Source: Phycisphaerae bacterium (GTDB lineage: Bacteria > Planctomycetota > Phycisphaerae > UBA1845 > Fen-1342). From it: a DNA stretch of 10,573 bases. Of this stretch, positions 1-7,090 are shown piece by piece. A model generated the notes under the pieces. It had not been told where the DNA came from and did no database searches. It saw only the letters and a list, made by a program, of their open reading frames with translations. Location of the stretch: positions 1 through 10,573 of the forward strand of contig JALHOX010000128.1 of assembly GCA_022842805.1 (NCBI GenBank). Direction: 5' to 3'. Position 1 is the first letter of the stretch. Each line of letters begins with the position of its first letter. The position numbers and the translations under genes are program-made.

Positions 1-390
1 GAGACCGCCGCCCCGGTCGCTCGGCGACTCATCAACCACCTCGCCCGACAAGGCGCGCAGGTGATCGTCGCAGAGCTCGGCGACGGCATCCTCGGCGAAT
101 ACGGCGTGCAGAACATCCTCGCCGACACCGCGATGATGAATCGCTGCTCGGCCCTCGTCCTCTGCGCCAACGACCCGGTCGGCGCCTGGGGCGCGAAGGA
201 AGTGCTCCACGCCCGCTTCGGCCTCGATATCGACGTCATCAGCGGCCCCGCCACCGACAACGCCATCGGCACGCGCTTCGTCCGCGAGTCGCTCGGCCTC
301 GCCGCCATCAACGCCCGCACCAATGGCCCCGAGCTCGGCGCGTTCGTCGCGGCCAAGATCAACGGCAAGCTCATCCCGGTGGCGGCGTGA
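1..390 (+). CDS. Unrecognised conserved-looking protein, C-terminal part (5' end outside window)
   Basis: The frame is open from the first base, so only the last 129 residues are seen and the true start lies upstream. I do not recognise the family with confidence. The visible part alternates predicted beta strands and helices: a hydrophobic strand ending in AELGDGILGEYGV (residues about 24-36 of the visible part), a second strand SALVLCAND (about 50-58), then a segment with SGPATDN (about 81-87), and a C-terminal helix. This resembles a Rossmann or P-loop alpha/beta enzyme, in which AELGDGIL could be a Walker-B-like or dethiobiotin-synthetase-like strand; that is a guess, since any Walker A motif would be upstream. 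The stop TGA at 388-390 overlaps the GTG start of argC, so the two are probably translationally coupled and this protein may serve arginine synthesis. It is neither argG nor an acyltransferase in the part that can be seen. Confidence 0.85.
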   Translation, partial: ETAAPVARRLINHLARQGAQVIVAELGDGILGEYGVQNILADTAMMNRCSALVLCANDPVGAWGAKEVLHARFGLDIDVISGPATDNAIGTRFVRESLGLAAINARTNGPELGAFVAAKINGKLIPVAA

Positions 391-1451
391 GCACGAAGGT
401 CCACGTCGCCATCCTCGGCGCCAGCGGCTACGGCGCAGGCGAGCTGCTGCGATTGCTGACGCAACATCCGCATGCGCGGGTGATCGCGGCGGTATCGCAC
501 AGCTCGCCGGGCTCGGCGATCGCGAAGTTTCATCCGCACCTGCGCGGCTTCTACGACCTCGCCGCCTGCGCAAAGCTCGACCTCGCCCCCCTGCTCGACG
601 CGGACCACGCCGTCATTTTCTCGGCGCTGCCCCACGGCGAAAGCGGCGCGGCAATCGCGGAACTACTTGAGTTACTCGACGCGCGGCGCGACGGCGGCCG
701 CGCCCGAATCGTCGACCTCTCGGGCGATCTGCGCCTGCGCGACATCGCGGCCCATCAGCGCTTTTATCCCGAGACGCCGGCCTTTGAAACGCTCCGCCCG
801 CTCGCCGTTTACGGCATGCCCGAGCTGGCGCGCGAGCAAATACGCGCAGCGCGAGTCGTCGCCAACCCCGGCTGCCTCGCAACCGCCGCCATCCTCGCCG
901 CCGCCCCACTGATCGACGGCGGCTTTCGCGGCACGGTCGTGATCGACGCCAAGACCGGCTCCTCCGGCTCCGGCAAAGCGTTGAAGGAAACCACCCACCA
1001 CCCCACGCGCCACGCCGACTTCAGGGCCTACAAGCCGCTGGCCCATCAGCACGAGGGCGAGATCACACAAGCCTGGGGCGATCCGCTTGCCGAGCGCATC
1101 ACGCTCAGCTTCGTCCCCCAGAGCATGGACGTCTCGCGCGGCATCTTCGCCACGGCACACCTCACGCTGCCCGAGCCGACCACCAGCGCCGCGCTCCGCG
1201 CCAAGTTCGCGAGCTATTACGCAAATAGCCCCTTCATCCGAATCGTCGATGATTCGCCGACGCTGCAGGACGTCGTCGGCTCAAACTTCTGCGACCTCGC
1301 CCTCGCCGCCCGCGGACGACATGTGATCGCAATGGCGGCGCTCGACAACCTGATCAAGGGAATGGCCGGATCAGCGATCCAGAACATGAACCTAATGTGC
1401 GGCCTGCCCGAGACCTGCGGGCTATGGACGCCGTCGCTGCGGCCCGTGTGA
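387..1451 (+). CDS. argC: N-acetyl/N-acyl-gamma-glutamyl-phosphate reductase (ArgC)
   Basis: NADPH-dependent reduction of N-acylglutamyl 5-phosphate to N-acylglutamate 5-semialdehyde, the third step of arginine synthesis, in the cytoplasm. The protein has 354 residues, normal for the family. The N-terminal dinucleotide-binding loop GASGYGAGEL is at 11-20. The catalytic cysteine is C163 in VANPGC. A glycine-rich TGSSGSGK loop follows at 190-197, and the HQHEGEI segment at 220-226 supplies the usual active-site histidine. GMPEL and the C-terminal NLIKGMAGSAIQNMN region are also family-typical. The HQH-x-GEI form resembles Bacteroidetes ArgC more than the HRH-x-PE form common elsewhere (from memory). 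The GTG start at 387 overlaps the preceding stop by 4 bp (GTGA). No good Shine-Dalgarno sequence is visible, which fits reinitiation after the upstream gene. Confidence 0.96.
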   Translation: MSTKVHVAILGASGYGAGELLRLLTQHPHARVIAAVSHSSPGSAIAKFHPHLRGFYDLAACAKLDLAPLLDADHAVIFSALPHGESGAAIAELLELLDARRDGGRARIVDLSGDLRLRDIAAHQRFYPETPAFETLRPLAVYGMPELAREQIRAARVVANPGCLATAAILAAAPLIDGGFRGTVVIDAKTGSSGSGKALKETTHHPTRHADFRAYKPLAHQHEGEITQAWGDPLAERITLSFVPQSMDVSRGIFATAHLTLPEPTTSAALRAKFASYYANSPFIRIVDDSPTLQDVVGSNFCDLALAARGRHVIAMAALDNLIKGMAGSAIQNMNLMCGLPETCGLWTPSLRPV

Positions 1452-1456
1452 GAACG

Positions 1457-2611
1457 ATGAAACAAAGCGCGTTGATCGAAACCTATGAGCAGTTTCCGCT
1501 GGAGATCACCCACGCGAGCGGCTCGCGGCTCTTCGCCCGCGATGGCCGCACCTACTGGGATTTCTACGGCGGACACGCCGTCGCGCTCCTCGGCCACTCC
1601 CATCCCGCGGTTGCGAGCGCCATCGCCGAACAAGCCTCACGGCTCGCGTTTTACTCCAACGCGTTGCCGATCGAGATCCGCGACCGCGCCGCAGATCGCC
1701 TCTGCGCCTTCGCCGGCGCCGGGCTGGAGCGCGTCTTCTTCTGCAACAGCGGCGCCGAAGCCAACGAAAACGCGCTCAAACTCGCGCTGCAGCAAACCGG
1801 CCGCCGCCGCATCGCCGCCATCGAGGGCGGATGGCACGGCCGCACGCTGCTCTGCCTCTCCGCCACCACCGACGCCAAGCTCACCAACCCGCTCGACGGC
1901 CTGCTGATCGACTCCGTCCGCCTCCGCGCCAACACGCTCGAAGACGTCTCGAAGATCGACGCAAGCTGCGCCGCGGTCATCGTCGAGCCCATCGCCAGCA
2001 TCGCCGGCATCATCGAGATGCAACCCGCATTCCTGGCCGCCCTGCGCAAGCGCTGCGACGAAGTCGGCGCATATCTCATCTACGACGAAATCCAAACCGG
2101 CGTCGGCCGCCTCGGTCGCCCCTACGTCGCCGGCGCGCACGGCACCCATCCCGACCTGGCCACCTCCGCCAAGTCGCTCGCCAACGGCCTCCCCATCGGC
2201 GCACTGCTGATGAACGCCAAGGTCGCCGCCAAAGTGAAACGCGGCGACCTCGGCTCGACCTTCGGCGGCGGGCCGATCGTCTGCGCCGCATTGCTCGCCG
2301 TCCTCGACACCATCGAGCGCGAAGACCTGCTCATGCAGGCCACCCGCCTCGGCGAAGCGCTCCATCGCCTCGCCGGCGTCGGCCCCGTCCGCGGCGTGCG
2401 CGGCCGCGGCGGCCTGATCGGTCTCGAACTCGCCTGCCCCGCGAAAACTCTCCAACACGCGCTACTCGAAAGCGGCTTCGTCACCGGCACAAGCGCCATC
2501 CCCAACGTCATGCGACTGATGCCGCCCATCAACATGCCGCTCGCCGCAGTCGACGAATTCGCCGCCGCCCTGCAGCGCCTCACCGGCCTGGCCGAAGGGA
2601 GCGCTAAGTGA
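1457..2611 (+). CDS. argD: Acetylornithine/acylornithine aminotransferase (ArgD-type, class III PLP)
   Basis: PLP-dependent transamination between glutamate and N-acylglutamate semialdehyde, giving N-acylornithine. The protein has 384 residues from the chosen ATG, close to the usual 380-400. Motifs in order: GHSHP at 46-50, the phosphate-binding NSGAEAN at 97-103, GGWHGRT at 124-130, YDEIQTG at 209-215 with D210 contacting the pyridine nitrogen, the Schiff-base lysine K239 in SAKSLANGLPIGA, and GSTFGGGP at 266-273. I chose ATG 1457 because it is the first ATG in this frame after argC, leaving 5 bp between the genes. An in-frame GTG at 1448 would overlap the argC stop as GTGA, matching two other junctions in this operon, and would add three residues; it is a real alternative. 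Class III aminotransferases are similar to one another, so the assignment rests partly on its place between argC and argF'. Confidence 0.93.
   Translation: MKQSALIETYEQFPLEITHASGSRLFARDGRTYWDFYGGHAVALLGHSHPAVASAIAEQASRLAFYSNALPIEIRDRAADRLCAFAGAGLERVFFCNSGAEANENALKLALQQTGRRRIAAIEGGWHGRTLLCLSATTDAKLTNPLDGLLIDSVRLRANTLEDVSKIDASCAAVIVEPIASIAGIIEMQPAFLAALRKRCDEVGAYLIYDEIQTGVGRLGRPYVAGAHGTHPDLATSAKSLANGLPIGALLMNAKVAAKVKRGDLGSTFGGGPIVCAALLAVLDTIEREDLLMQATRLGEALHRLAGVGPVRGVRGRGGLIGLELACPAKTLQHALLESGFVTGTSAIPNVMRLMPPINMPLAAVDEFAAALQRLTGLAEGSAK
2594..2600 (+). promoter_or_regulatory. Probable ribosome binding site of argF'
   Basis: GAAGGGA lies 7 bp upstream of GTG 2608, within the end of argD. It is an imperfect match to the anti-Shine-Dalgarno sequence but well spaced, and it supports the GTG start that overlaps the argD stop. 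Confidence 0.5.
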
Positions 2612-3642
2612 ACCACTGGCTCAGCTTTCGCGACCACGCACCCTCGCAACTCGCCTCGCTCATCACGCTCGCCCGCGGCCTGAAATCGCGCGAGCCCGCC
2701 GCCGTCGCCGCGGCCCGCGGCGCCATCCGCGACCAAATCCTCGGCCTCATCTTCTTCAACGCCTCGCTGCGAACGCGCGTCTCCTTCGAAGCTGCCATGA
2801 TCCGCTTCGGCGGACAAGCCATCTGCCTCGACGTCGGCGGCAGCACCTGGAACCTCGAACATCGCGACGGCGCCGTGATGAACGCCGACAAGGCCGAACA
2901 CATCAAGGAAGCCGCGCCCGTGCTCTCGCGCTATTGCGACGCGCTCGCCGTGCGAACCTTCGCCGGCCTGAAGAGCGCGAGCGAAGACGCCGCCGACGCA
3001 CTCATCCGCGCCTTCGCCAGGCACAGCACCGTCCCACTGCTGAACATGGAGTCCGCCCTCGAACATCCCTGTCAGGCGCTCGCCGACTGGATGACCGTCG
3101 AAGAGCGCTTCGGCACTGCCCGCGGCCGCCGCTTCGTCCTCACCTGGGCCCCGCAAGCCAAAGCCGTGCCGATGGCCGTGCCCCACTCCGCTGCGCTCGC
3201 GGCCGCCGCCGCGGGCATGCACCTGACCATCGCCCATCCGCCCGGCTACGACCTCAACCCCGCCATCCTCGACCAGGCCCGAAGCTGGTGCGCCGAACAC
3301 GGCACGCGCTTTCAGATCACGCACGAACAACTCGACGCCTGCGTCGATGCCGAAGTCGTCTACGTCAAAAGCTGGGGCAGCGCCGCGCTGTACGGCCAGA
3401 CCGAAACGCAGCTCGAAGATTTCAAACGCTACGCAGGCTGGATGGTCGACACACGCCATCTGCGCACGCCCGACACGATCCTGATGCACTGCCTGCCCGT
3501 CCGCCGCAACGTCGTCATCAGCGACGCCGCCCTCGACGACCCGCGCTGCGTCGTGGTCGATCAGGCCGAAAACCGCCTCTGGACCCAGGCGGCCGTACTC
3601 ACACGCGTTTTCAAGCAGCGAACCGATTCGCGAGGCAGTTAG
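2608..3642 (+). CDS. argF': N-acylornithine carbamoyltransferase (ArgF', succinylornithine/acetylornithine type)
   Basis: Transfers the carbamoyl group from carbamoyl phosphate to an N-acylated ornithine, giving N-acylcitrulline. It is 344 residues long, longer than ordinary ornithine transcarbamylase. The carbamoyl-phosphate loop reads SLRTR (53-57), not the STRTR of ordinary ArgF. TWAP is at 179-182, HPCQ at 153-156, HCLPVRRN at 294-301 and AENRL at 320-324; together these are the acylornithine subfamily pattern. Against the Xanthomonas acetylornithine enzyme as I remember it, the position of its specificity residue Glu92 is A96 here, and the position of its carboxylated Lys302 is V303. The Bacteroides succinylornithine enzyme has Pro and Ile at these places. 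Overall phrasing (DK-x-EH, TWAP, HCLPVRRN) is closest to the Bacteroides form, so a succinylated substrate is plausible but unproven. The GTG start overlaps argD by 4 bp, with GAAGGGA 7 bp upstream. Confidence 0.9.
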   Translation: MNHWLSFRDHAPSQLASLITLARGLKSREPAAVAAARGAIRDQILGLIFFNASLRTRVSFEAAMIRFGGQAICLDVGGSTWNLEHRDGAVMNADKAEHIKEAAPVLSRYCDALAVRTFAGLKSASEDAADALIRAFARHSTVPLLNMESALEHPCQALADWMTVEERFGTARGRRFVLTWAPQAKAVPMAVPHSAALAAAAAGMHLTIAHPPGYDLNPAILDQARSWCAEHGTRFQITHEQLDACVDAEVVYVKSWGSAALYGQTETQLEDFKRYAGWMVDTRHLRTPDTILMHCLPVRRNVVISDAALDDPRCVVVDQAENRLWTQAAVLTRVFKQRTDSRGS

Positions 3643-3644
3643 GA
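3640..3644 (+). promoter_or_regulatory. Ribosome binding site of argB
   Basis: TAGGA, which includes the argF' stop TAG, lies 7 bp before ATG 3652. It favours ATG 3652 over the TTG at 3646, which would sit too close to it. Confidence 0.6.
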
Positions 3645-3651
3645 ATTGAAC

Positions 3652-4632
3652 ATGGAACAGGTCGGCGCTCACATCACGTCTCTCCGCACCGCGGTGCCCT
3701 ACATCCGCGCCTACGCCGGACGAACCTTCGTCGTCAAACTCAGCGGACGCCTCTGCGACCCAGGCCCCCTCCTCGCCAACCTCGCCGATCAGCTCGCCCT
3801 GCTGACGACGCTCGGCGTCCGCGTGGTCGTCGTCCACGGCGGCGGCGATCAGATCACCGCACTCTCGCAGCGCCTCGGACTCACCCCCGAGATCGTCGCC
3901 GGTCGCCGCGTCACCGACGCCGCCACGCTCGGAGCCGTGAAGATGAGCCTCGCCGGCGTCGTCAACACCGACCTCGTCGCCGCCTTTCGCGGCTGCGGCG
4001 TCTCCGCCGTCGGACTCACCGGCATCGACGCCGCACTGGTCGACGTCATCCGCCGCCCCGTCCAAACCATCAGCGATCCCTCCACCGGCCGCCATCACGA
4101 AGTCGACTTCGGCTTCGTCGGAAACATCGTCGGCGTGCGCCCCGAGCTAATCGAACATCTGCTCGCCGCCCGCTATGTCCCCGTCATCGCCTCGCTCGCC
4201 GCCGATCGCGCCGGCCAGGTCTTCAACGTCAACGCCGACACCTTCGCAGCCCAGATCGCCACCTCGCTCCGCGCCGTCAAGTACTTCCTGCTCACCAACG
4301 TCGACGGCGTCATGGGCGACGTCCGCTCGCCGCAAAGCCTCATTCCCTACATGGACCTCAGCGAGTTAGACGCCCTCGTCAAAAGCGGCGCAATCAGCGG
4401 CGGAATGCTCCCCAAGCTCGCCGCCTGCGCCGATGCGCTCCGCGGCGGCGTGCAGCGCGTCCACATCGTCAACGGCACCCTGCGCGACTCCCTGCTGGCC
4501 GAGGTCTTCACCAACGAAGGCTGCGGCACCATGCTCGTCTCGCAGCGCGACAACGACGCGCCCATCAGCGCCCCGATCACCACCGTCTCCACCGCCGCCA
4601 CCGCCGCCACGCGCGACCCGGTGTCCGCATGA
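3652..4632 (+). CDS. argB: N-acetyl/N-acylglutamate kinase (ArgB), probably arginine-sensitive
   Basis: ATP-dependent phosphorylation of N-acylglutamate, the usual control point of arginine synthesis. The protein has 326 residues and the amino-acid-kinase fold. Motifs: K29 in KLSG (29-32; most homologues have a KxGG form), HGGG at 62-65, GRRVTD at 84-89 for substrate binding, FNVNAD at 191-196 with catalytic D196, and GGMLPKL at 250-256 with K255. The first 25 residues form a helix ending VPYIRAYAGRTFVVKL, matching the extra N-terminal helix of hexameric kinases inhibited by arginine (Thermotoga, Pseudomonas), and the C-terminal GTM-x-V also fits that type. There is no GNAT domain, so it is not a fused synthase/kinase. 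The last 30 residues are a low-complexity Thr/Ala tail. ATG 3652 was preferred over TTG 3646 because TAGGA lies 7 bp upstream of it. It ends in an ATGA overlap with argE. Confidence 0.94.
   Translation: MEQVGAHITSLRTAVPYIRAYAGRTFVVKLSGRLCDPGPLLANLADQLALLTTLGVRVVVVHGGGDQITALSQRLGLTPEIVAGRRVTDAATLGAVKMSLAGVVNTDLVAAFRGCGVSAVGLTGIDAALVDVIRRPVQTISDPSTGRHHEVDFGFVGNIVGVRPELIEHLLAARYVPVIASLAADRAGQVFNVNADTFAAQIATSLRAVKYFLLTNVDGVMGDVRSPQSLIPYMDLSELDALVKSGAISGGMLPKLAACADALRGGVQRVHIVNGTLRDSLLAEVFTNEGCGTMLVSQRDNDAPISAPITTVSTAATAATRDPVSA
4580..4615 (+). repeat. Imperfect 9-bp tandem repeat at the 3' end of argB
   Basis: Four consecutive 9-mers starting CCAC: CCACCGTCT, CCACCGCCG, CCACCGCCG, CCACGCGCG. The period is three codons and encodes most of the Thr/Ala-rich tail of ArgB (TVS-TAA-TAA-TRD). 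Copies two and three are identical. The length in whole codons keeps the argB frame and its ATGA coupling to argE. It lies outside the folded kinase domain. Confidence 0.8.
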
Positions 4633-5738
4633 TCGACCGCCTCTGCCGCCTCGTCTCTACCCGCAGCGTCTCGCGCGACGAAGCGACGATCTGTGAGATG
4701 CTCATGCGCGAGCTCGGCCATGCCGGGCTGCGCGTCCATCGCCACCTCAACAATCTCTGGTGCGAGATCGGCGACGCCCCCCGACCGCGATTGCTCATGA
4801 ACTCCCACATCGACACCGTCCCCCCGGCCGCAGGCTGGACCGCCGACCCATTCTCTCCGCGCCACGAAGATGGCCGCATCATTGGCCTCGGCGCAAACGA
4901 CGCCAAAGGCTGCGTCACCGCCCTGGTCGAAGCCGCCCTCCGCACACACCAGCGACTCGCCCAGGGCGAGCGCCTCGGCGGCACGCTCGTCCTCGCCCTC
5001 ACCGCCGAAGAGGAAAACAGCGGCAAGGGCCTCAGCGAAATCCTCCCGCTCCTCGGCCCGATCGACGCCTGCATCGTCGGCGAGCCCACCGACCTCACGC
5101 CCATGACCGCGCAGCGCGGCTTGCTCATCCTGCGCTGCGTAGCCCGCGGCCGCACCCGCCACCCGGCCAACACCCCGTCCGATTCGCCCGACAACGCCAT
5201 CGCCACCGCCGCCCGCGACATCGCTGCGTTGCACGCCTTCGATTGGGGCCCCGCACATCCCCTGCTCGGCGCGTGCCATGCCCACGTCACCAAAATCCAA
5301 GGCGGCGTAGCTCTCAACGTCGTCCCCGACGCCTGCGAATTCTTCGTCGACATCCGCACCACGCCCAACCAGCCGCACGCCGCGACCATCGAGCTGCTCA
5401 AAGAGCGCCTCCGCAGCGAAGTGCACGTCCACAGCCTGCGCCTCGTGCCGGTCGACACCCCCGACGACGCCACCATCGTCCGCGCCGTCCTCCGCGCCCT
5501 GCCCGGCAGCGCCCCGCGCGGCAGCCCCGCCATGAGCGACATGGTCTTCCTCGCCGGCACCCCCGCCGTGAAGATCGGCCCCGGCCATTCGCCGCGCTCC
5601 CACACGCCCGACGAATTCATCACCGAGTCCGAACTGGCCGCAGGCGCCGCCGCCTATGAGCGAATCGCCTGGGAATACTTCGCCCAAGCGGCGAGCAAGG
5701 AGGCGCGCCATGTCGCAGGCTCAGCGCTTGTGGGATAA
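4629..5738 (+). CDS. argE: M20-family N-acylcitrulline/acylornithine deacylase (ArgE-like)
   Basis: Zinc-dependent amidohydrolase of 369 residues. Metal and catalytic residues of family M20 are all visible: H60 and catalytic D62 in NSHIDTVPP, D91 in GANDAKG, the E128-E129 pair in TAEEEN, E152 in GEPTD, and a histidine in the C-terminal SHTPDEF. H178 in the lid domain (RTRHPANTP) fits the dimer-domain histidine. The short N-terminus and the GAND segment are like the M20 hydrolases of Bacteroidetes arginine clusters. Since argF' makes N-acylcitrulline, the likely reaction is release of citrulline from N-acetyl- or N-succinylcitrulline; M20 enzymes are diverse, so this follows mainly from context. 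The ATG overlaps the argB stop (ATGA), and no ribosome binding site is evident. A long open stretch upstream in the same frame (2934-4628) is a shadow of argF' and argB, not an N-terminal extension. Confidence 0.9.
   Translation: MIDRLCRLVSTRSVSRDEATICEMLMRELGHAGLRVHRHLNNLWCEIGDAPRPRLLMNSHIDTVPPAAGWTADPFSPRHEDGRIIGLGANDAKGCVTALVEAALRTHQRLAQGERLGGTLVLALTAEEENSGKGLSEILPLLGPIDACIVGEPTDLTPMTAQRGLLILRCVARGRTRHPANTPSDSPDNAIATAARDIAALHAFDWGPAHPLLGACHAHVTKIQGGVALNVVPDACEFFVDIRTTPNQPHAATIELLKERLRSEVHVHSLRLVPVDTPDDATIVRAVLRALPGSAPRGSPAMSDMVFLAGTPAVKIGPGHSPRSHTPDEFITESELAAGAAAYERIAWEYFAQAASKEARHVAGSALVG
5697..5703 (+). promoter_or_regulatory. Strong ribosome binding site of argH inside argE
   Basis: AAGGAGG lies 6 bp before ATG 5710 and is the best Shine-Dalgarno match in the operon. 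It lies within the argE reading frame and decides the argH start, ruling out earlier in-frame starts from 5656. It suggests that argH is initiated independently, in contrast to argC and argE, which seem to depend on coupling. Confidence 0.85.
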
Positions 5739-7059
5739 GGGCGCCGCGCTCGACCCCCTCATTCACCGCTTCACCGTCGGCGACGACCCCACCTGGGATC
5801 TTCGCCTCGTGCATTGGGATTGCATCGCCTCCGCCGCCCACGCCCGAACTCTCGCGCGTGCGAAACTCCTGACCGACGCCGAAGCCGCCACGCTCATCGG
5901 CGGCCTGCGCGCAATTTCAGAGAAGAACGCACGCGGCGAATTCACCATCCCCCCGCAACTCGAAGACGCCCACACCGCCATCGAAGCCGAGTTAACGCGC
6001 ACCTGCGGCGAAGCCGGCGAAAAGCTCCACACCGGCCGCTCGCGAAACGACCAGGTCGCGACCGCCATGCGTCTCTACCTGCGCGACGCCGTCACCCGCT
6101 GGGCCGCCGCCCTGAGCGAGTTCGCCGCCGCCTGCCTCGACCGCATCGCCCGCGACGGCGAAACGCCCCTGCCCGGCTATACCCACATGCAGCCCGCCAT
6201 GCCCTCGAGCATCGGCCAATGGCTCCACGCCTCCGTCGAAGCCGCGCTCGACCTGCTCCGCGCCGCCGCCCACCTCCACGAGCGTCTCGACAGTTGCCCC
6301 CTCGGCACCGGCGCCGGCTTCGGCGTCCCGCTCCCGCTCGATCGCGAATTCACCGCAAAGCTGCTCGGCTTCTCGCGCATCCAACGCAACGCCATCGACG
6401 TGCAAAACAGCCGCGGCCGCCTCGAACTGCTCGTCGCGCGCCACGCCTGCGAAATCGGCGCCATGCTCGAAAAACTCGCGAGCGACCTGCTGCTCTACTC
6501 CACCGCCGAGTTCGGCTTCATCCGCCTGCCCGAAGAGCTGACCACCGGCTCCTCGATCATGCCGCAAAAGCGCAACCCCGACGTCATCGAACTACTCCGC
6601 GGCCGCGCCGCGCGCCTCCGCGGCCGCGCCAGCGAGCTCGAATGGATCTCCGGCAAGCTGCCCTCCAGCTATCACCGCGATCTGCAACTCACCAAGGCCC
6701 CCGTCTTCCAGGCCGACGACGACATCCGCGACATGCTCGCCGTCGCCACGCGCTGCATCGCCGCCCTCACGCTCGATCACGATCGCCTGCGAGAAGCCAT
6801 GCGCCCCGAGCTTTTCGCCACGCAAGCCGCCTACGACCTCGTGCAACAAGGCGTCCCCTTCCGCCAGGCTTATCGCCAGATCGGCGCAAAAGTCCGTGCT
6901 GGCGAAGCCCTCCCCGCGTTGCAACCCGGCGCTTCACGCCCCGAAATCGTCACCCCCGATCTCCTCGCGACGCTCCTCGCCGAACTCACCGCCTCCACCG
7001 CAACCGTCGCGGCCAATAACACCAACGCCCTCGCCGCGCAATGCCTGCAATCAAGCTGA
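5710..7059 (+). CDS. argH: Argininosuccinate lyase (ArgH)
   Basis: Splits argininosuccinate into arginine and fumarate, the last step of the pathway; a homotetramer in the cytoplasm. The protein has 449 residues, the usual size. Signatures: HTGRSRNDQVAT at 107-118, GYTHMQPA at 156-163 with the catalytic Thr-His pair T158-H159, and the flexible GSSIMPQKRNPD loop at 280-291 carrying the catalytic serine. The N-terminus reads LWDKG-x-ALDPLIHRFTVGDD instead of the common LWGGRF, similar to the form I recall from Bacteroidetes and relatives. Start ATG 5710 is fixed by a near-perfect Shine-Dalgarno sequence, AAGGAGG at 5697-5703. This places the start inside argE with a 29-bp overlap. It appears to be the last arginine gene of the operon. 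Confidence 0.97.
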   Translation: MSQAQRLWDKGAALDPLIHRFTVGDDPTWDLRLVHWDCIASAAHARTLARAKLLTDAEAATLIGGLRAISEKNARGEFTIPPQLEDAHTAIEAELTRTCGEAGEKLHTGRSRNDQVATAMRLYLRDAVTRWAAALSEFAAACLDRIARDGETPLPGYTHMQPAMPSSIGQWLHASVEAALDLLRAAAHLHERLDSCPLGTGAGFGVPLPLDREFTAKLLGFSRIQRNAIDVQNSRGRLELLVARHACEIGAMLEKLASDLLLYSTAEFGFIRLPEELTTGSSIMPQKRNPDVIELLRGRAARLRGRASELEWISGKLPSSYHRDLQLTKAPVFQADDDIRDMLAVATRCIAALTLDHDRLREAMRPELFATQAAYDLVQQGVPFRQAYRQIGAKVRAGEALPALQPGASRPEIVTPDLLATLLAELTASTATVAANNTNALAAQCLQSS

Positions 7060-7090
7060 TCGCCCCGCTCTCGCTACCCTAGCGCCTACG

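Noticed and set aside
1448..1450. GTG as the argD start instead of ATG 1457
   Set aside because: It would match the GTGA overlaps seen elsewhere in the operon, but nothing else supports it over the nearby ATG; kept only as an alternative.
2122..4098. 658-codon open frame on the minus strand
   Set aside because: It lies antisense to argD, argF' and argB, which have full family motifs. Its protein is Gly/Asp/Ala/Val-rich without recognisable domains, as expected from the complement of GC-biased codons.
2934..4628. Long plus-strand open stretch in frame with argE, suggesting a huge N-terminal extension
   Set aside because: The translation is Arg/Pro-rich low complexity and overlaps argF' and argB in another frame. 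Homology to M20 hydrolases begins exactly at ATG 4629.
4347..5711. 454-codon open frame on the minus strand
   Set aside because: Antisense to argB and argE, with the same compositional artefact and no motif or ribosome binding site.
387..5738. LysW/ArgW carrier-protein version of the pathway
   Set aside because: The ArgC segment THHPTRHADFRAYKP recalls LysY-type reductases, but no LysW-like or ArgX-like gene is seen here. An acylornithine transcarbamylase plus this M20 enzyme also fits a small acyl group better. Genes outside the window could reopen this.
7072..7090. Promoter (TACCCT at 7075-7080) or hairpin CGCTA-CCC-TAGCG before the glycosyltransferase
   Set aside because: No matching -35 box at the right distance, the stem is only 5 bp, and there is no T-tract. 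Too weak to annotate.
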